Notes: generated by a model not told the origin, from the letters alone. Counted from the stretch's first letter, positions 10,925-24,744 are shown. The stretch: 64,000 nt of DNA from Cepaea nemoralis (GCA_014155875.1 JACEFZ010017821.1:261001-325000); one strand, 5' to 3'. Program-made: numbers and translations.

Positions 10925-13900
10925 CAACGTCCAGATTGTGTGGTCTTGGTTGTACAATATCTAGCTCTAGTTGTGTGGTCTTAGTTGTACAATATCTAGC
11001 TATTGTTGTGTGGTCTTAGTTGTACAATATCTAGCTCTATTGTGTGGTCTTAGTTGTATATTATCTAGCTCTAGTTGTGTGGTCTTAGTTGTATATTATC
11101 TAGCTCTAGTTGTGTGGTCTTAGTTGTACAATATCTAGCTCTATTGTGTGGTCTTAGTTGTACAATATCTAGCTCTGGTTGTGTGGTCTTAGTGGTACAA
11201 TATCTAGCTCTAGTCGTGTGGTCTTAGTTGTATAATATCTAGCTCTAGTTGTGTGGTCTTAGTTGTACAATATCTAGCTCTGGTTGTGTGGTCTTAGTGG
11301 TACAATATCTAGCTCTAGTCGTGTGGTCTTAGTTGTACAATATCTAGCTCTAGTTGTGTGGTCTTAGTTGTACAATAATCTAGCTCTATTGTGTGGTCTT
11401 AGTTGTACAATAATCTAGCTCTATTGTGTGGTCTTAGTTGTACAATATCTAGCTCTATTGTGTGGTCTTAGTTGTACAATATCTAGCTCTATTGTGTGGT
11501 CTTAGTTGTATATTATCTAGCTCTAGTTGTGTGGTCTTAGTTGTACAATATCTAGCTCTAGTCGTGTGGTCTTAGTTGTACAATATCTAGCTCTATTGTG
11601 TGGTCTTAGTTGTACAATATCTAGCTCTATTGTGTGGTCTTAGTTGTACAATATCTAGCTATAGTTGTGTGGTCTTAGTTGTATAATATCTAGCTCTAGT
11701 TGTGTGGTCTTAGTTGTATAATATCTAGCTCTAGTTGTGTGGTCTTAGTTGTACAATATCTAGCTATAGTTGTGTGGTCTTAGTTGTATAATATCTAGCT
11801 CTAGTTGTGTGGTCTTAGTTGTATATTATCTAGCTCTAGTTGTGTGGTCTTAGTTGTACAATATCTAGCTCTATTGTGTGGTCTTAGTTGTATATTATCT
11901 AGCTCTAGTTGTGTGGTCTTAGTTGTACAATATCTAGCTCTGGTTGTGTGGTCTTAGTGGTACAATATCTAGCTCTAGTCGTGTGGTCTTAGTTGTACAA
12001 TATCTAGCTCTAGTTGTGTGGTCTTAGTTGTACAATAATCTAGCTCTATTGTGTGGTCTTAGTTGTACAATATCTAGCTCTATTGTGTGGTCTTAGTTGT
12101 ACAATATCTAGCTCTATTGTGTGGTCTTAGTTGTATATTATCTAGCTCTAGTTGTGTGGTCTTAGTTGTACAATATCTAGCTCTAGTCGTGTGGTCTTAG
12201 TTGTACAATATCTAGCTCTATTGTGTGGTCTTAGTTGTACAATATCTAGCTCTATTGTGTGGTCTTAGTTGTACAATATCTAGCTATAGTTGTGTGGTCT
12301 TAGTTGTATAATATCTAGCTCTAGTTGTGTGGTCTTAGTTGTATAATATCTAGCTCTAGTTGTGTGGTCTTAGTTGTATATTATCTAGCTCTAGTTGTGT
12401 GGTCTTAGTTGTATATTATCTAGCTCTATTGTGTGGTCTTAGTTGTACAATATCTAGCTCTATAGTGTGGTCTTAGTTGTATATTATCTAGCTCTAGTTG
12501 TGTGGTCTTAGTTGTACAATATCTAGCTCTATTGTGTGGTCTTAGTTGTATAATATCTAGCTCTATTTGTGTGGTCTTAGTTGTATAATATCTAGCTCTA
12601 GTTGTGTGGTCTTAGTTGTATATCTAGCTATAGTTGTGTGGTCTTAGTTGTATAATATCTAGCTATAGTTGTGTGGTTCTTAGTTGTATAATATCTAGCT
12701 ATAGTTGTGTGGTCTTAGTTGTATAATATCTAGCTATAGTTGTGTGGTCTTAGTTGTATAATATCTAGCTATAGTTGTGTGGTCTTAGTTGTATAATATC
12801 TAGCTATAGTTGTGTGGTCTTAGTTGTACAATATCAAGCACTATTGTGTGGTCTTGGTTGTATAATATCTAGCTATAGTCGTGTGGTCTTGGTTGTATAA
12901 TATCTAGCTATAGTTGTGTGGTCTTAGTTGTACAATATCTAGCTATTGTTGTGTGGTCTTAGTTGTACAATATCTAGCTCTGGTTGTGTGGTCTTAGTTG
13001 TACAATATCTAGCTATAGTTGTGGGGTCTTAGTTGTATAATATCTAGCTATAGTTGTGTGGTCTTAGTTGTATAATATCTAGCTATAGTTGTGTGGTCTT
13101 AGTTGTATAATATCTAGCAATAGTTGTGTGGTCTTGGTTGTATAATATCTAGCTCTAGTTGTGTGGTCTTAGTTGTATAATATCTAGCTATAGTTGTGTG
13201 GTCTTAGTTGTACAATATCTAGTGATAGTTGTGTGGTCTTAGTTGTATAATATCTAGCTATAGTTGTGTGGTCTTGGTGTATAATATCTAGCTCTAGTTG
13301 TGGGGTCTTAGTTGTATAATATCTAGCTATAGTTGTGTGGTCTTAGTTGTATAATATCTAGCTATAGTTGTGTGGTCTTAGTTGTATAATATCTAGCTAT
13401 AGTTGTGTGGTCTTAGTTGTACAATATCAAGCTATAGTTGTGTGGTCTTAGTTGTATAATATCTAGCTATAGTTGTGTGGTCTTAGTTGTATAATATCTA
13501 GCTATAGTTGTGTGGTCTTAGTTGTATAATATCAAGCTCTATTGTGTGGTCTTAGTTGTACAATATCAAGCTCTATTGTGTGGTCTTGGTTGTATAATAT
13601 CTAGCTCTAGTTGTGGGGTCTTAGTTGTATAATATCTAGCTATAGTTGTGTGGTCTTAGTTGTACAATATCAAGCTATATTGTGTGGTCTTGGTTGTATA
13701 ATATCTAGCTATAGTTGTGTGGTCTTAGTTGTATAATATATAGCTCTAGTTGTGTGGTCTTGGTTGTATATCTAGCTCTAGTTGTGTGGTATTAGTTGTA
13801 CAATATCTAGCTCTATTGTGTGGTCTTAGTTGTACAATATCTAGCTCTAGTTGTGTGGTCTTAGTTGTATAATATCTAGCTCTAGTTGTGTGGTCTTAGT

Positions 13901-16240
13901 TGTATAATATCTAGCTATAGTTGTGTGGTCTTAGTTGTACAATATCAAGCTCTATTGTGTGGTCTTGGTTGTATAATATCAAGCTCTAGTTGTGTGGTCT
14001 TAGCTGTATAATATCTAGCTATAGTTGTGGGGTCTTAGTTGTACAATATCTAGCTATAGTTGTGTGGTCTTAGTTGTATAATATCTAGCTATAGTTGTGT
14101 GGTCTTAGTTGTATAATATCTAGCTCTAGTTGTGTGGTCTTGGTTGTATAATATCTAGCTCTAGTTGTGTGGTCTTAGTTGTATAATATCTAGCTATAGT
14201 TGTGTGGTCTTGGTTGTATATCTAGCTCTAGTTGTGTGGTCTTAGTTGCATAATATCTAGCTATAGTTGTGTGGTCTTGGTTGTACAATATCTAGCTCTA
14301 GTTGTGTGGTCTTAGTTGTGCAATATCTAGCTATAGTTGTGTGGTCTTAGTTGTACAATATCTAGCTCTGGTTGTGTGGTCTTAGTTGTACAATATCTAG
14401 CTATAGTTGTGGGGTCTTAGTTGTATAATATCTAGCTACAGTTGTGTGGTCTTGGTTGTATAATATCTAGCTATAGTTGTGTTGTCTTAGTTGTATAATA
14501 TCTAGCTATAGTTGTGTGGTCTTAGTTGTATAATATCTAGCTATAGATTGTGTGGTCTTGGTTGTATAATATCTAGCTATAGTTGTGTGGTCTTGGTTGT
14601 ATAATATCTAGCTCTGGTTGTGTGGTCTTAGTTGTACAATATCTAGCTATAGTTGTGGGGTCTTGGTTGTATAATATCTAGCTATAGTTGTGTGGTATTA
14701 GTTGTATAATATCTAGTTGTGTGGTCTTAGTTGTATAATATCTAGCTCTAGTTGTGTGGTCTTAGTTGTATAATATCTAGCTCTAGTTGTGTGGTCTTGG
14801 TTGTATAATATCTAGCTATAGTTGTGTGGTCTTAGTTGTATAATATCTAGCTATAGTTGTGTGGTCTTAGTTGTACAATATCTAGCTATAGTTGTGGGGT
14901 CTTAGTTGTATAATATCTAGCTATAGTTGTGTGGTCTTAGTTGTACAATATCTAGCTATAGTTGTGGGGTCTTAGTTGTATAATATCTAGCTATAGTTGT
15001 GTGGTCTTGGTTGTATAATATCTAGCTATAGTTGTGTGGTCTTAGTTGTATAATATCTAGCTATAGTTGTGTGGTCTTGGTTGTATAATATCTAGCTCTG
15101 GTTGTGTGGTCTTAGTTGCATAATATCTAGCTATAGTTGTGTGGTCTTAGTTGTATAATATCTAGCTATAGTTGTGTGGTCGTAGTTGTATAATATCTAG
15201 CTCTAGTTGTGTGGTCTTAGTTGTATAATATCTAGCTATAGTTGTGTGGTCTTAGTTGTACAATATATAGCTATAGTTGTGTGGTCTTAGTTGTACAATA
15301 TCTAGCTATAGTTGTGGGGTCTTAGTTGTACAATATCTAGCTCTAGTTGTGTGGTCTTGGTTGTATAATATCTAGCTATAGTTGTGTGGTCTTAGTTATA
15401 TAATATCTAGCTATAGTTGTGTGGTCTTAGTTGTATAATATCTAGCTCTGGTTGTGTGGTCTTAGTTGTACAATATCTAGCTATAGTTGTGTGGTCTTAG
15501 TTGTATAATATCTAGCTATAGTTTTGTGGTCTTAGTTGTATAATATCTAGCTCTAGTTGTGTGGTTTTGATTGTATAATATCTAGCTCTAGTTGTGTCGT
15601 CTTAGTTGTACAATATCTAGCTCTAGTTGTGTGGTTTTAGTTGTACAATATCTAGCTCTATTGTGTGGTCTTAGTTATACAATATCTAGCTCTAGTTGTG
15701 TGGTCTTAGTTGTATAATATCTAGCTCTAGTTGTGTGGTCTTAGTTGTACAATATCTAGCTATATTTGTGTGGTCTTAGTTGTATATCTAGCTATAGTTG
15801 TGTGGAGATGGTTGTACAATATCTAGCTCTAGTTGTGTGGTCTTAGTTGTACAATATCAAGCTCTATTGTGTGGTCTTAGTTGTACAATATCTAGCTATA
15901 GTTGTGTGGGGATGGTTGTACAATATCTAGCTATAGTTCTGTGGTCTTAGTTGTATAATATCTAGCTCTATTGTGTGGTCTTAGTTGTATAATATCTAGC
16001 TATAGTTGTGTGGTCTTAGGTGTACAATATCTAGCTATAGTTGTGTGGTCTTAGGTGTACAATATCTAGCTCTAATTGTGTGGTCTTTGTACATCGAGTT
16101 CCAATTGTGCATCTTAGGTGCACAACATCCCGTGCTAGTTGTATCTCAGTTGTACAACATCCATCTCTAAATGTGTATCATAGTTGTACAACATCAAGCT
16201 TTAACTGCATGTCTTAGTTGAACAACAATTGGCTGTAACT
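10925..16240. repeat. Long minisatellite of a ~35-bp unit
   Basis: About 150 units over 5.3 kb. The unit is TTGTGTGGTCTTAGTTGTA + (C/T)AATATCTAGCTCTAG, 35 bp, with a 34-bp form lacking one G. Variants sort by position: TACAATA with CTCTA dominates to about 12.3 kb, and TATAATA with CTATA after it. A block with the rare AGTGGTACAATA unit occurs near 11190, 11297 and 11957, showing segment duplication inside the array. The far edge (16085-16240) decays gradually. No open frame survives. Confidence 0.97.
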
Positions 16241-16429
16241 CAATAAGTGCCAGATTCTAGTTTAGTTGATAAGAGAATTGCCAGAACCATTCTGTGACAG
16301 ACCCAGTGATGTCTATCATATGTCCCCATGACATCTGGGTAGTTGAACAAATGCCTAACCTTCTCATACAAAGTAAAAAATAATATTAGTAATGAGCAGC
16401 CATCTATCACGTAGCACAAAAATTGCTGC

Positions 16430-16680
16430 ACTGACATGTTATACAGAACCTGTTCTGCTGATGGTAGTTAATTGGGGAATGCAAATGAACAAATGATGTA
16501 CAGACCAGATGGAAGCAGAGGAAGAATCCGACCATGTAAATGATGGACGCAGGGAGTCCATGGGAATATTGATACATGAAGCCCTTAAGCAGGCACTCTC
16601 CCACTGTTTATACTTCACTTCGACCAGCAAGGTACAAAAGGAACATAATAAGATGAGATGAGATCATATAGTTACGTAGA
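16430..16680 (+). pseudogene. LINE C-terminal fragment with GATGA tail
   Basis: Broken plus-strand translation RPDGSRGRIRPCK, then FILHFDQQGTKGT, ending in ATAAGATGAGATGAGATCAT. An inverted relative is at 60278-60510. Confidence 0.6.
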
Positions 16681-17034
16681 GTGAAAGTAAGCCTGATAAT
16701 AGAGATATATAGTGTATAATGTTATTTCTTACAATGGATGTTTATGTTTTTCTAGCATATAATTTTACTATTTCATATTGTGTATTTTATATAATCATGT
16801 AATATAGGTGTGGACAAATCCAAGCGCCCGGTCGCCATGGGGCTTGAAATTGTTTAGCCTTCACCTGAATCTTCAATCATTCACTAGCTCTTATTTACAA
16901 AATTAATATGCTGGCTCCTGAGAAGAAAGTAAGTATGATTGTAGGATTGTATGTATGTGTTTATGATCGTGTACCTGCCTGCCTGCCTGTCTCATAACAT
17001 GGTAATATGCATTGCTTATGTTTACAACATTCAT

Positions 17035-17180
17035 TTAACAAATTTTTTTCCCCCTACATGAATGTAACATGCACAATTGGTAAATGAATGATGAGTGATT
17101 GAAGGGGCCAAATGTAAAACGGGCCTAAGTGCCCAATTTGTGATGCTTTGAAAATAAAGTTTGTTTGTTCGTTCAAAGAA
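17035..17180 (+). repeat. LINE 3'-UTR-like fragment
   Basis: GATGAGTGATTGAAGGGGCC, AATGTAAAACGGGCCTAAGTG and CCCAATTTGTGA, then an AATAAAGTTTG end. A relative sits at 35960-36092 and ends in a TTGATTTGATTTGATTTG tail. Confidence 0.6.
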
Positions 17181-18525
17181 ACGACGCTGGCTCTTGAATT
17201 ATGTTTCTTTTTCTACCTTTGATGCCTTTTCAGATAATTATTGATGCTCATATTGGCAATCCACTTCTTTCAGTATATTTATAGCTCTTCAAATAGTGGC
17301 AACTTAATAGCATATTACTTTGCAATATTGATCCCTTATATTGGAATTTTTTGTTGTTGCAATATATTATTACTTAATCATTTCTTGCAGTTCTTGAGGC
17401 TACCTATTGATAGCTATACATGTGTTCCACTGTTATGTGTTCATTGAAGTTAGTCATATATTCAATTTGTGGACTACTTTGAAGTTCATTCTTTGTTCTT
17501 TCTTCATCATCATCTTCTTCTTTCTCGCTCCTGCAAAGAATTGTAAGTTCATTTATTTCCTAGCGTGTTTGACCTTTACAAACTGGCAAGTTAGTATTTT
17601 CCACTGTGCTCTTTCTAATGAATTGCAATTACAGTTAATTCCTTGCAACGTTAATATCTTCACAAAGAAGTGACAAGAGGCATGAGGTAGGCCTACCATT
17701 TACCATACGATGATTACCCTTGATTACATGTTTCAAAATGTATATAAAGAATTACGAATATCATATTTAATTTAAATAATGTGTTTTCAATGTTTTAAAT
17801 TTAAATACAATGTTAAGCACACAGTCCTGTATTTGAATATTTCATGGGGTACAATAGTGTGCTCAACATTTTCATTTATTGCATTTTGAATCATTTTAAA
17901 TTTTGCTTTTACAGCTTTCAAATTAATTAATATTATTATAAATTATGTATTCTTCTGAAATATAAATTAACGTACTTTTGTAATATGTCCTTTAGTGACG
18001 AGTTATACTGGTTTTCTTGGTACAGAGTACGGTAATAAGTAATAGTGAATAGACGGACGAGCTCATCAGTCATGAAGGAACTCAACAACAAGTAACAAGT
18101 AACCAAGTTAAACAACTTTGAAAACCCGGACGCGGTCGGTCGTTCTGTTTGTTTGCAATGATTAATTATGTAATTAATTATTATTTATAGTGATCCTCGC
18201 CTGTGGCGATATTTGGGTCAGTTTCTGGTCTCATAAAATCTTCAACCATAATTAAATTTCTTATCTGTACTTACCTGCTGACTGTGTTTGATGAGAAGAA
18301 ATACGTGAAGAAAGTTCCAGTTTCAGGTGAACGATAAAAGAACAACTTCTGTCCCTACAGCAGACGGTTTCCCCGTTTTGAAGGTTCTGATACTTCGTCG
18401 TAATATTATCATTTCGGTGTTATGATATATGTGATTTCAGTTGTAAAATGTCCCTTGTTCATTATTTCCTAACATGTTAATAAAGAAATTAAGGTATTGA
18501 CAAGAAATGTTCAACCTCAATTGAG
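17181..18525. other. No gene recognised
   Basis: AT-rich unique-looking sequence; short chance frames only. Confidence 0.4.
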
Positions 18526-18529
18526 TGTT

Positions 18530-20096
18530 ATCTGTGCGGGCTGTTGGCTTGTCTAGACTCCTGTCTATTCCACTTTTCACATGGGGCCAACCCAGACAAG
18601 GCATCGGTTGTGCGGTACTCCTTGGATAACCGGATTGTCAAGGCAGATGTCCCAGGTATTATATTGAATGGATGTCCTCTTAGTCGAGAGAGTAAATTGA
18701 AGTACTTGGGTATCACCTTTGACAGGTGTTTGTCTTTTAAGGATCATGTGGAGGCTTTGGTGGTGAAGGCTGGTAGGGGACTTACTGCATTGAGGGCTTA
18801 TGGCATCAACCGGGGTAGATCAGAGGATACTGTACAGGCTCTTTCAGCAGTTAATAATTTCTGTCATTGAGTATGGTTTGGGGCTGCTGACAGTATCAAA
18901 GAGCCACCTTGAAAGGTTGGAGCGCATACAGAATGCTGCCATGCGGTTAACTCTGGGGTGCACAAAGGACACACCAATTATATGCATGAGGCATATCCTG
19001 GCGCTACCAACAATGACGGATAGACATAGGGTCCTTCAGGCCAAATGGTACCTGAGAGTTGCCGCAGACAGGGATCACCCGCTGCATGCAGCAATGGATA
19101 TGGTTAAGGGTCATAGACTATGACGATGCAGGTCCTGGATGGCACAGGCAGAACTTTCTATAAGTCAGGTGTGTGATCTAGAGACCATTAATCGTGAAAG
19201 AGAGTGGGTTGAATTTCCCGAAGACACGACGGACTGGCACAATGTAATAATAACACTGGGTGGTGAGTGCAGATAATGGGCAGCGGGCCGCACTGAGTTT
19301 GAAGTGCAATAGCTGATCCATAGCAACACACATCAAGGTGACATAGTCATCTACACCGATGGGTCAGTGGTGAGAAACAGACGTAGTGGCTGGGGCTTTA
19401 TTGCAAAGGCTAATGGGCGAGTTGGGAGTCTTCGTGGCGAAGTGGTCAAGCCGTTTAACTCGGATTCCGAAGGTTGTGGGTTCGATTCCGGGCCGCGTCT
19501 TTCGGTTGACGAATTACATTTTTCGGAGACTCCTGTGGGTCGTCGTTAGAGCTACGGTGTTCGTGCTTTGTGCGACGCTTTCCGAGCTGCGGAAAGAGAC
19601 CGAGCCATATGGGATAAAACCCCGGAGCAATGCAGTCGACCCTGTCGACTTTTAAGCTAATGGGCGAGTGTTGAAAAAGGAGAGTCTGGCATATGAGACT
19701 ACGACCTACCTCCAGCATGAGAATGGAGGTGGAGGCAGTAACAGTGGCATTCCGGTGTCTAGAGGAGACTACTACAACACACGTTGTATTTATTACGGAT
19801 TCATAGAGTATGCTTAGCAAGGTGGAGAAAGGAATGTTTCGTGTGGAATGGCTCTCGTCGCTTCAGAGGTCACAGATCGTGAGAATTGTGTGGATTGAGA
19901 ACCCATATGTGGAAAGAATGAGATTGCGGGGGTCAGCAGGGGTTCTGAGAGGGAAGACCAGTAGAACTTTTAATCAGATAGCGGTAGGAACGATTAGTAG
20001 TATGACTCTTAGCTGGCTGTTGAACGAGGGGACGGAGCACGTGTGGGAATGTCCTGAGTGCAGTTATGTCGGTTCTTAACTCAACTCAACTCAACT
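18530..20096 (+). pseudogene. RNase-H LINE, 3' half, interrupted by a SINE
   Basis: Translation runs from the RT thumb (ESKLKYLGITFDRCLSFKDH, near 18690-18750) through a connection region (RIQNAAMRLTLGCTKDTP; PTMTDRHRVLQAKWYLRVA) to an RNase H domain (YTDGSVVRNRR..GWGFIAKANG at 19355-19420). It ends in WLLNEGTEHVWECPECSYVG and a short (ACTCA)n tail. An RNase H domain in a non-LTR element points to the I superfamily; that assignment is inference. There are frame breaks near 18850 and 19120. The SINE at 19423-19655 sits inside the RNase H reading frame. Confidence 0.85.
19423..19655 (+). repeat. SINE, type A, inserted in RNase H domain
   Basis: Box A TGGCGAAGTGGT and box B GGTTCGATTCC are intact. 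Flanked by GCTAATGGGCGAGT at 19409-19422 and 19656-19669, a perfect 14-bp duplication. It is the best-preserved of the three type A copies and its 3' end is CCTGTCGACTTTTAA. Confidence 0.92.
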
Positions 20097-20097
20097 C

Positions 20098-20575
20098 ACA
20101 CTGACCAACAAAAAGATAACAATTGAAACGGAAAAAAAAGTGTTGAAATGCTAAATATAACCTGTACTTTTGTATGGATGTGAAGAGTGGACAATGAGCA
20201 GTCAAGCTGAAAAACATCTGAAGGCTGTGGAAATGTGGTTTCTGGGGAAAATGCAAAGAATTCCGTCGACAGACAGAAAAACCAATGAACAAGTCCTTCA
20301 AGGAACAAATGAAGATCGTAAACTGATTAGAGTCATTAGACGTAGACAGTCAAAATTGTTAGGACATGTTATGAGAAGAAATAAATTGGAGAACTTGGTG
20401 ACAACTGGCAAGATCGAAGGGAAGAGACCAAGGGGAGACCGAGAAGTAAATACCTGGATGGTTTGGCCACGTTGCATGGTCGAGACAGGAACACGGAGCT
20501 GATCCACGACATTGGTGATCAAGTGAGATGGCAAAACATGACAGCCCACGCTTATTGGCACGGGACATGATAGAT
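20098..20575 (+). pseudogene. RTE-like LINE 3' fragment
   Basis: A 110-codon frame (20170-20499) reads YGCEEWTMSSQAEKHL, MWFLGKMQRIPSTDRK, LGHVMRRNKLENLVTTGK. Same family as 2762-3625 and 58704-59560. It starts directly after the RNase-H LINE tail. Confidence 0.8.
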
Positions 20576-20579
20576 AGAT

Positions 20580-21920
20580 TGCATAACAGTGATGGTGCAT
20601 GTGTAGTTGGACATGTGATGTTAACTACATCTAGATATGTGAATATTCATCGCATCATCTCATTGGACCAGAACAGATGATGTAAAACCTGACCTTAGGG
20701 ATAAAAACAAGGTTAAAGGGCAGATGATGTATGGACTTATTGTGCCACTACGGCACCCTTAACTGACCGCAAGCAGCCTATAAAGATCTGACCAACCTCG
20801 CCATGTAATATAATACTGTGTCAAATGTTATGATAATGTTGGGTACATATTTGTTGTTCTTCTGTTTCAACAGTGGTGGTTTTTGCCTACACTGTTTGCC
20901 TACGTATTTGCCAACAATGAAGTTCACCAATGAATACTGAAAGGATCTTACCTTTCTACAGCAGCAAAGAGTGAAGACTTTATATCAGCCACTGACTACT
21001 CAGAGCCCAACGCTTCCAACACCAAGAACTGCACACTTAACAGCCTAGTACATACAAACTAACACCAAATTACTCATTACCGATACCCTATCAATACAAA
21101 GGAAACAAAAAATAATAGAAGACTTTACCACCCATCCTACCATGCCGGAGACTATATTCTGCTTCGGAGCATTTTAGATGACAAACAGGCATTACTATTT
21201 ATTATCCTAGTATCGTGACAAATCCATCTTTCATATCATCATAATCATCCATTATAATTTGTTAAAACTGTCAAGAATGAGTGAATTAATTAATTCATTA
21301 TCATATTGACGTGTGTGTTACATATTAGTGTGACAGTGCTAAAACGTTACCTGGGAGTTTCATAACTTAGTATCAAGGGGGGGTTGTGTGGCAGGAATAA
21401 TACTAGTCTTCAGTTATTACAAGACTGAGCATCCTCCTCTCGGACGGCAGTCCTGTCCTGTGCTTTCTTGGCCTTCTAACTGAAAAGCTTACTTGATCTC
21501 TTAGTGTAATCATGCCAGATTTGTCTGATCCAGTTCACTAAGGAGTCTCACGAGCCACTTCTGGTTTTCTGTTAGTAGTTGGCAATCACTATTTGGGGGT
21601 ATATCTCTCTCCACTCAAACTACACGCCACAGAGATCCCAACCTCCCCGTCCAAACATAATTGCCTTGCTGATGGAGTCCAGTGTGTTGTATCGATCCGT
21701 AACCTGATTGATTAATTGATTGACTAGAATCGGCAACGCGGCACTTAACACATACCTATCTCCTGAATCAATGTCTGATTGTAGTAATTATAAATTACTC
21801 ACGCACACACTGATTGTGGACACGTCCACGTTGTCTCACGTCTAAAATCAGACATTCGGCGGTCACGCCTGATACCGTATGTCAAGTCTTAGTTGCGTTG
21901 ATTAAGAACAGTGAGGTTCA
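20580..21920. other. No gene recognised
   Basis: About 1.3 kb of unique-looking sequence without a supportable frame or repeat. Confidence 0.4.
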
Positions 21921-21924
21921 GTCA

Positions 21925-23565
21925 GTTGAGTTGAGTTGAACTAAGAACCGACATCACTGCACTCAGGACATTCCCATATGCGCCCCGCCCCCTTGTTCAA
22001 CAGTCAGCAAAGAGTCACACTACTAATCGTTTCCACCGATATCTGATTGAAAGTTCTCCTGGTCTTCCTTCTTTCGGTTTTGAGATTCTACCAGAACCCC
22101 TGGCAATCCCCCGCAATCACATCCTTTCCACATACGGGTTCTCAATCTGTTCCTTCACCTTCTCCACCAGGCGCACGACCACCTCTCCCTTGTCCATAGA
22201 TAATCGACCGCAATGAGGTGCATTCCCTGCCAGCTTATCAGCCTGTTCAATCCCCCGCACTCCTGCATGGCCAGGGCCAAAAAAAAATCCATACAAATCT
22301 TACCATCTGTGACCTTTGAAGCGAGGTGAGCCATTCCACACGAAACATTCCTTTCTCCACTTCACTAAGCATACTCCTGGAGTCCGTGATGAAGACAGTG
22401 TATGTTGCAGTGGTTTCTTCTAAGCAACGGAATGCCACTGTGACTGCTTTCACCTCCATTCTCATGCTGGAAGTCGTAGCCTCATATGCCATACTCTCCT
22501 TTTTCAAGATTCGTCCATTGACCTTCGCAATGAAACCCCAACCATTCCGCCTGTTTCGCACCACCGACCCATCAGTATAGATCACTATGTCACCTTGCTG
22601 TGTATTACTTTGGATCAGTTGTTGCACCTCAAACTCTGTGCGGCCCGCTGCCCATTTTCTGCACTCACGACCCATTGTTACTATAACATTGTGCCAATCC
22701 GTCCTGTCTGCTGGTACTTCAACCCACTCTTTTTTTTCACGATTGATGGTCACAGACCTGACGTATAGATATTTCCGACTGTGCCATCCAGGACCTGCCT
22801 CGTCTTAGTCTATGACTTCATGTACGGGGGTGATCCCTATCTGCAGCAACTCTCAGGTATCATTTGGCATGAAGGACCTTATGCCTATCCGCCATCGTTG
22901 GTAGCGCCAGGATATATCTCATGCATACAATTAGTGTGTCCTTTGTGCACCCCAAGAATCACACGCATGGTCGCATTTTGTATGCGTTCCAACCTTTCAA
23001 GCTGGCTCTTCGATATGTCAGCGGCCCCTAACCATTCTCAATGACAGAAATTATTAACTACTGAAAGAGCATGTAAAGCATCCTCTTCTTTACCCCAGTT
23101 GTTGTCATCGCCCTCAAAGTATTAAGTCCCCTAGCCGGTTTCCTTGACGAAGAGGACTTTCTCCATATTACCGTATATCCACATGAGGAACACAGCTGAG
23201 CGAGATTCGGAAGCGGATCGCGTCGCGTTGGTTACTTACGGGGCATGTGAGCCGGTCGCTCAGAAAGCAATGGCAAACTACTGAGCGTAATCTTGCCAAG
23301 AACATAAACAGCAGCTGAAAAATGCTAGTGTTGACTGCAACGTCCTGTAAGGGATATGCAACTTAAAAAAACAACAACAGCCTTCACCACCAAAGCCTCC
23401 ACATGATCTTTAAAAGACATACATCTGTCGAAGGTGGTACTCAAGTACTTCAATTTACTCTCTCGATTAAGAGGAATCTATTCAATATAATACATGGGAC
23501 ATCTGCCTTCACAATCCAGGGAGTATCACACAACCGATGAATTGTCTGGGTTTATAATGGCCCTT
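21925..23565 (-). pseudogene. RNase-H LINE, 3' half, inverse copy
   Basis: A 168-codon minus frame (22753-22250) contains REKKEWVEVPADRTDW, IVIYTDGSVVRNRRNGWGFI, KESMAYEATTSSMRMEVKAV and FITDSRSMLSEVE, the RNase H core with its first acidic (TDG), middle glutamate and DS positions. Upstream pieces match 18590-19130. A SINE interrupts it at about 23148-23372. The pair at 18.5 and 21.9 kb are facing copies. Confidence 0.85.
23148..23372 (+). repeat. SINE, type F, inside the RNase-H LINE
   Basis: Begins near GTATATCCACATGAGGAACACAGC; contains GATCGCGTCGCGTTGGTTACTTAC and ends GACTGCAACGTCCTGTAAGG followed by an A-rich tail. Close to 29115-29342. Confidence 0.7.
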
Positions 23566-23569
23566 GAGC

Positions 23570-24735
23570 CCCTGCCAACTGTAAATCTGCAGCCAAACTG
23601 CCCCTATCTCTGTCCTGTCTGTACACCAGCACAGCACCTGCAAATGTCAAGATTCTACCAACACCTGGTATCTTAATAGCTGCGACTTTGCTGGTTATGT
23701 CAATTCACAACCAACCAACCAGCCTGGTGTGGTCTCTCTTATTTTCCATATCAACATTAGTTCTGCTACCTTGTTTCATTATAGTTCATTCGTTCGTTTT
23801 ATTTTTGTTCTTGTCGTTATTGGCTAAGAACATGCCCTTGAGTTCTCAAACTATTCGAATATAAACGCAATCATGCCTGTTACAGTGATCTGTATCGGAT
23901 CTTCTTCAAATCCCGTTTATTCATTTTCTTTAACAGATTCAGCGTCGAAGGATAATATCGCCAAATGTTACCGCCCATTTGAACAGAAGGACGATATATC
24001 GCCACACTAGGGCCACCGTGTTATTTGTTTTATTTCGTGGTATCTCCAGCAATTTCAATGCTCAGTGAATGGAAATTTACATGACGCTGGTGCTTGCTTA
24101 CTTGTGTTCGCTGACTGTGAACTCCAGCGTGAAGTCCTGTATGTCGGATGAAGACATCCTGTTGTCCAACATCAGTGTAATGTCATACCAGACCTGAGTT
24201 TTGCGTGAGTATCCGTTGTCCCATGTCTGGCTTATTGGTGTGCAGACTGGTGGTTCCTCGCCGTACAGGCAGACACTCTCCGACTTCAGAAGAATCAGCG
24301 ATCCTACTACGTTAGCCAGGACCCAGAAGGGACTTGTTGCCAGGACGCGCGACTAGGACGTGTTAGTAGGTCTTGGTCAGTATAGAACCTGGCCCAGGTG
24401 CCTTGGAAACGCCTCAGAGTCCTTGAAGCTGAAACGAGTTGCGCTGTTATTCATTTCATTGTGCACAATGTTTGGTCCAAACCTACTTTTTTGAAACAGT
24501 TAACTCATTTGGTCTCAGGAAAAGCACCACGTGCGACTGGCTATTCTTCATGTATACCACTCAACGTGTCATTGGCTATTATGTGTACATATCAACTTAT
24601 CATGTGTGATTGACTATTCGTCACGTATATCTAACAATATATCATGTGTGATTGGATATTCTTTATGTATACTCATCAAAGTGTCATGTGTGATTGCACG
24701 TTACGTTTAGTCAAAACTTACCAACGAACTCTGAC
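23570..24735. other. No gene recognised
   Basis: Unique-looking; a few CATGTGTGATTGG-type short repeats around 24600-24690. Confidence 0.4.
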
Positions 24736-24744
24736 AAGGTAATT

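Noticed and set aside
10925..16240. CRISPR-like array
   Set aside because: Units are directly adjacent with no unique spacers, and the surroundings are eukaryotic retroelements.
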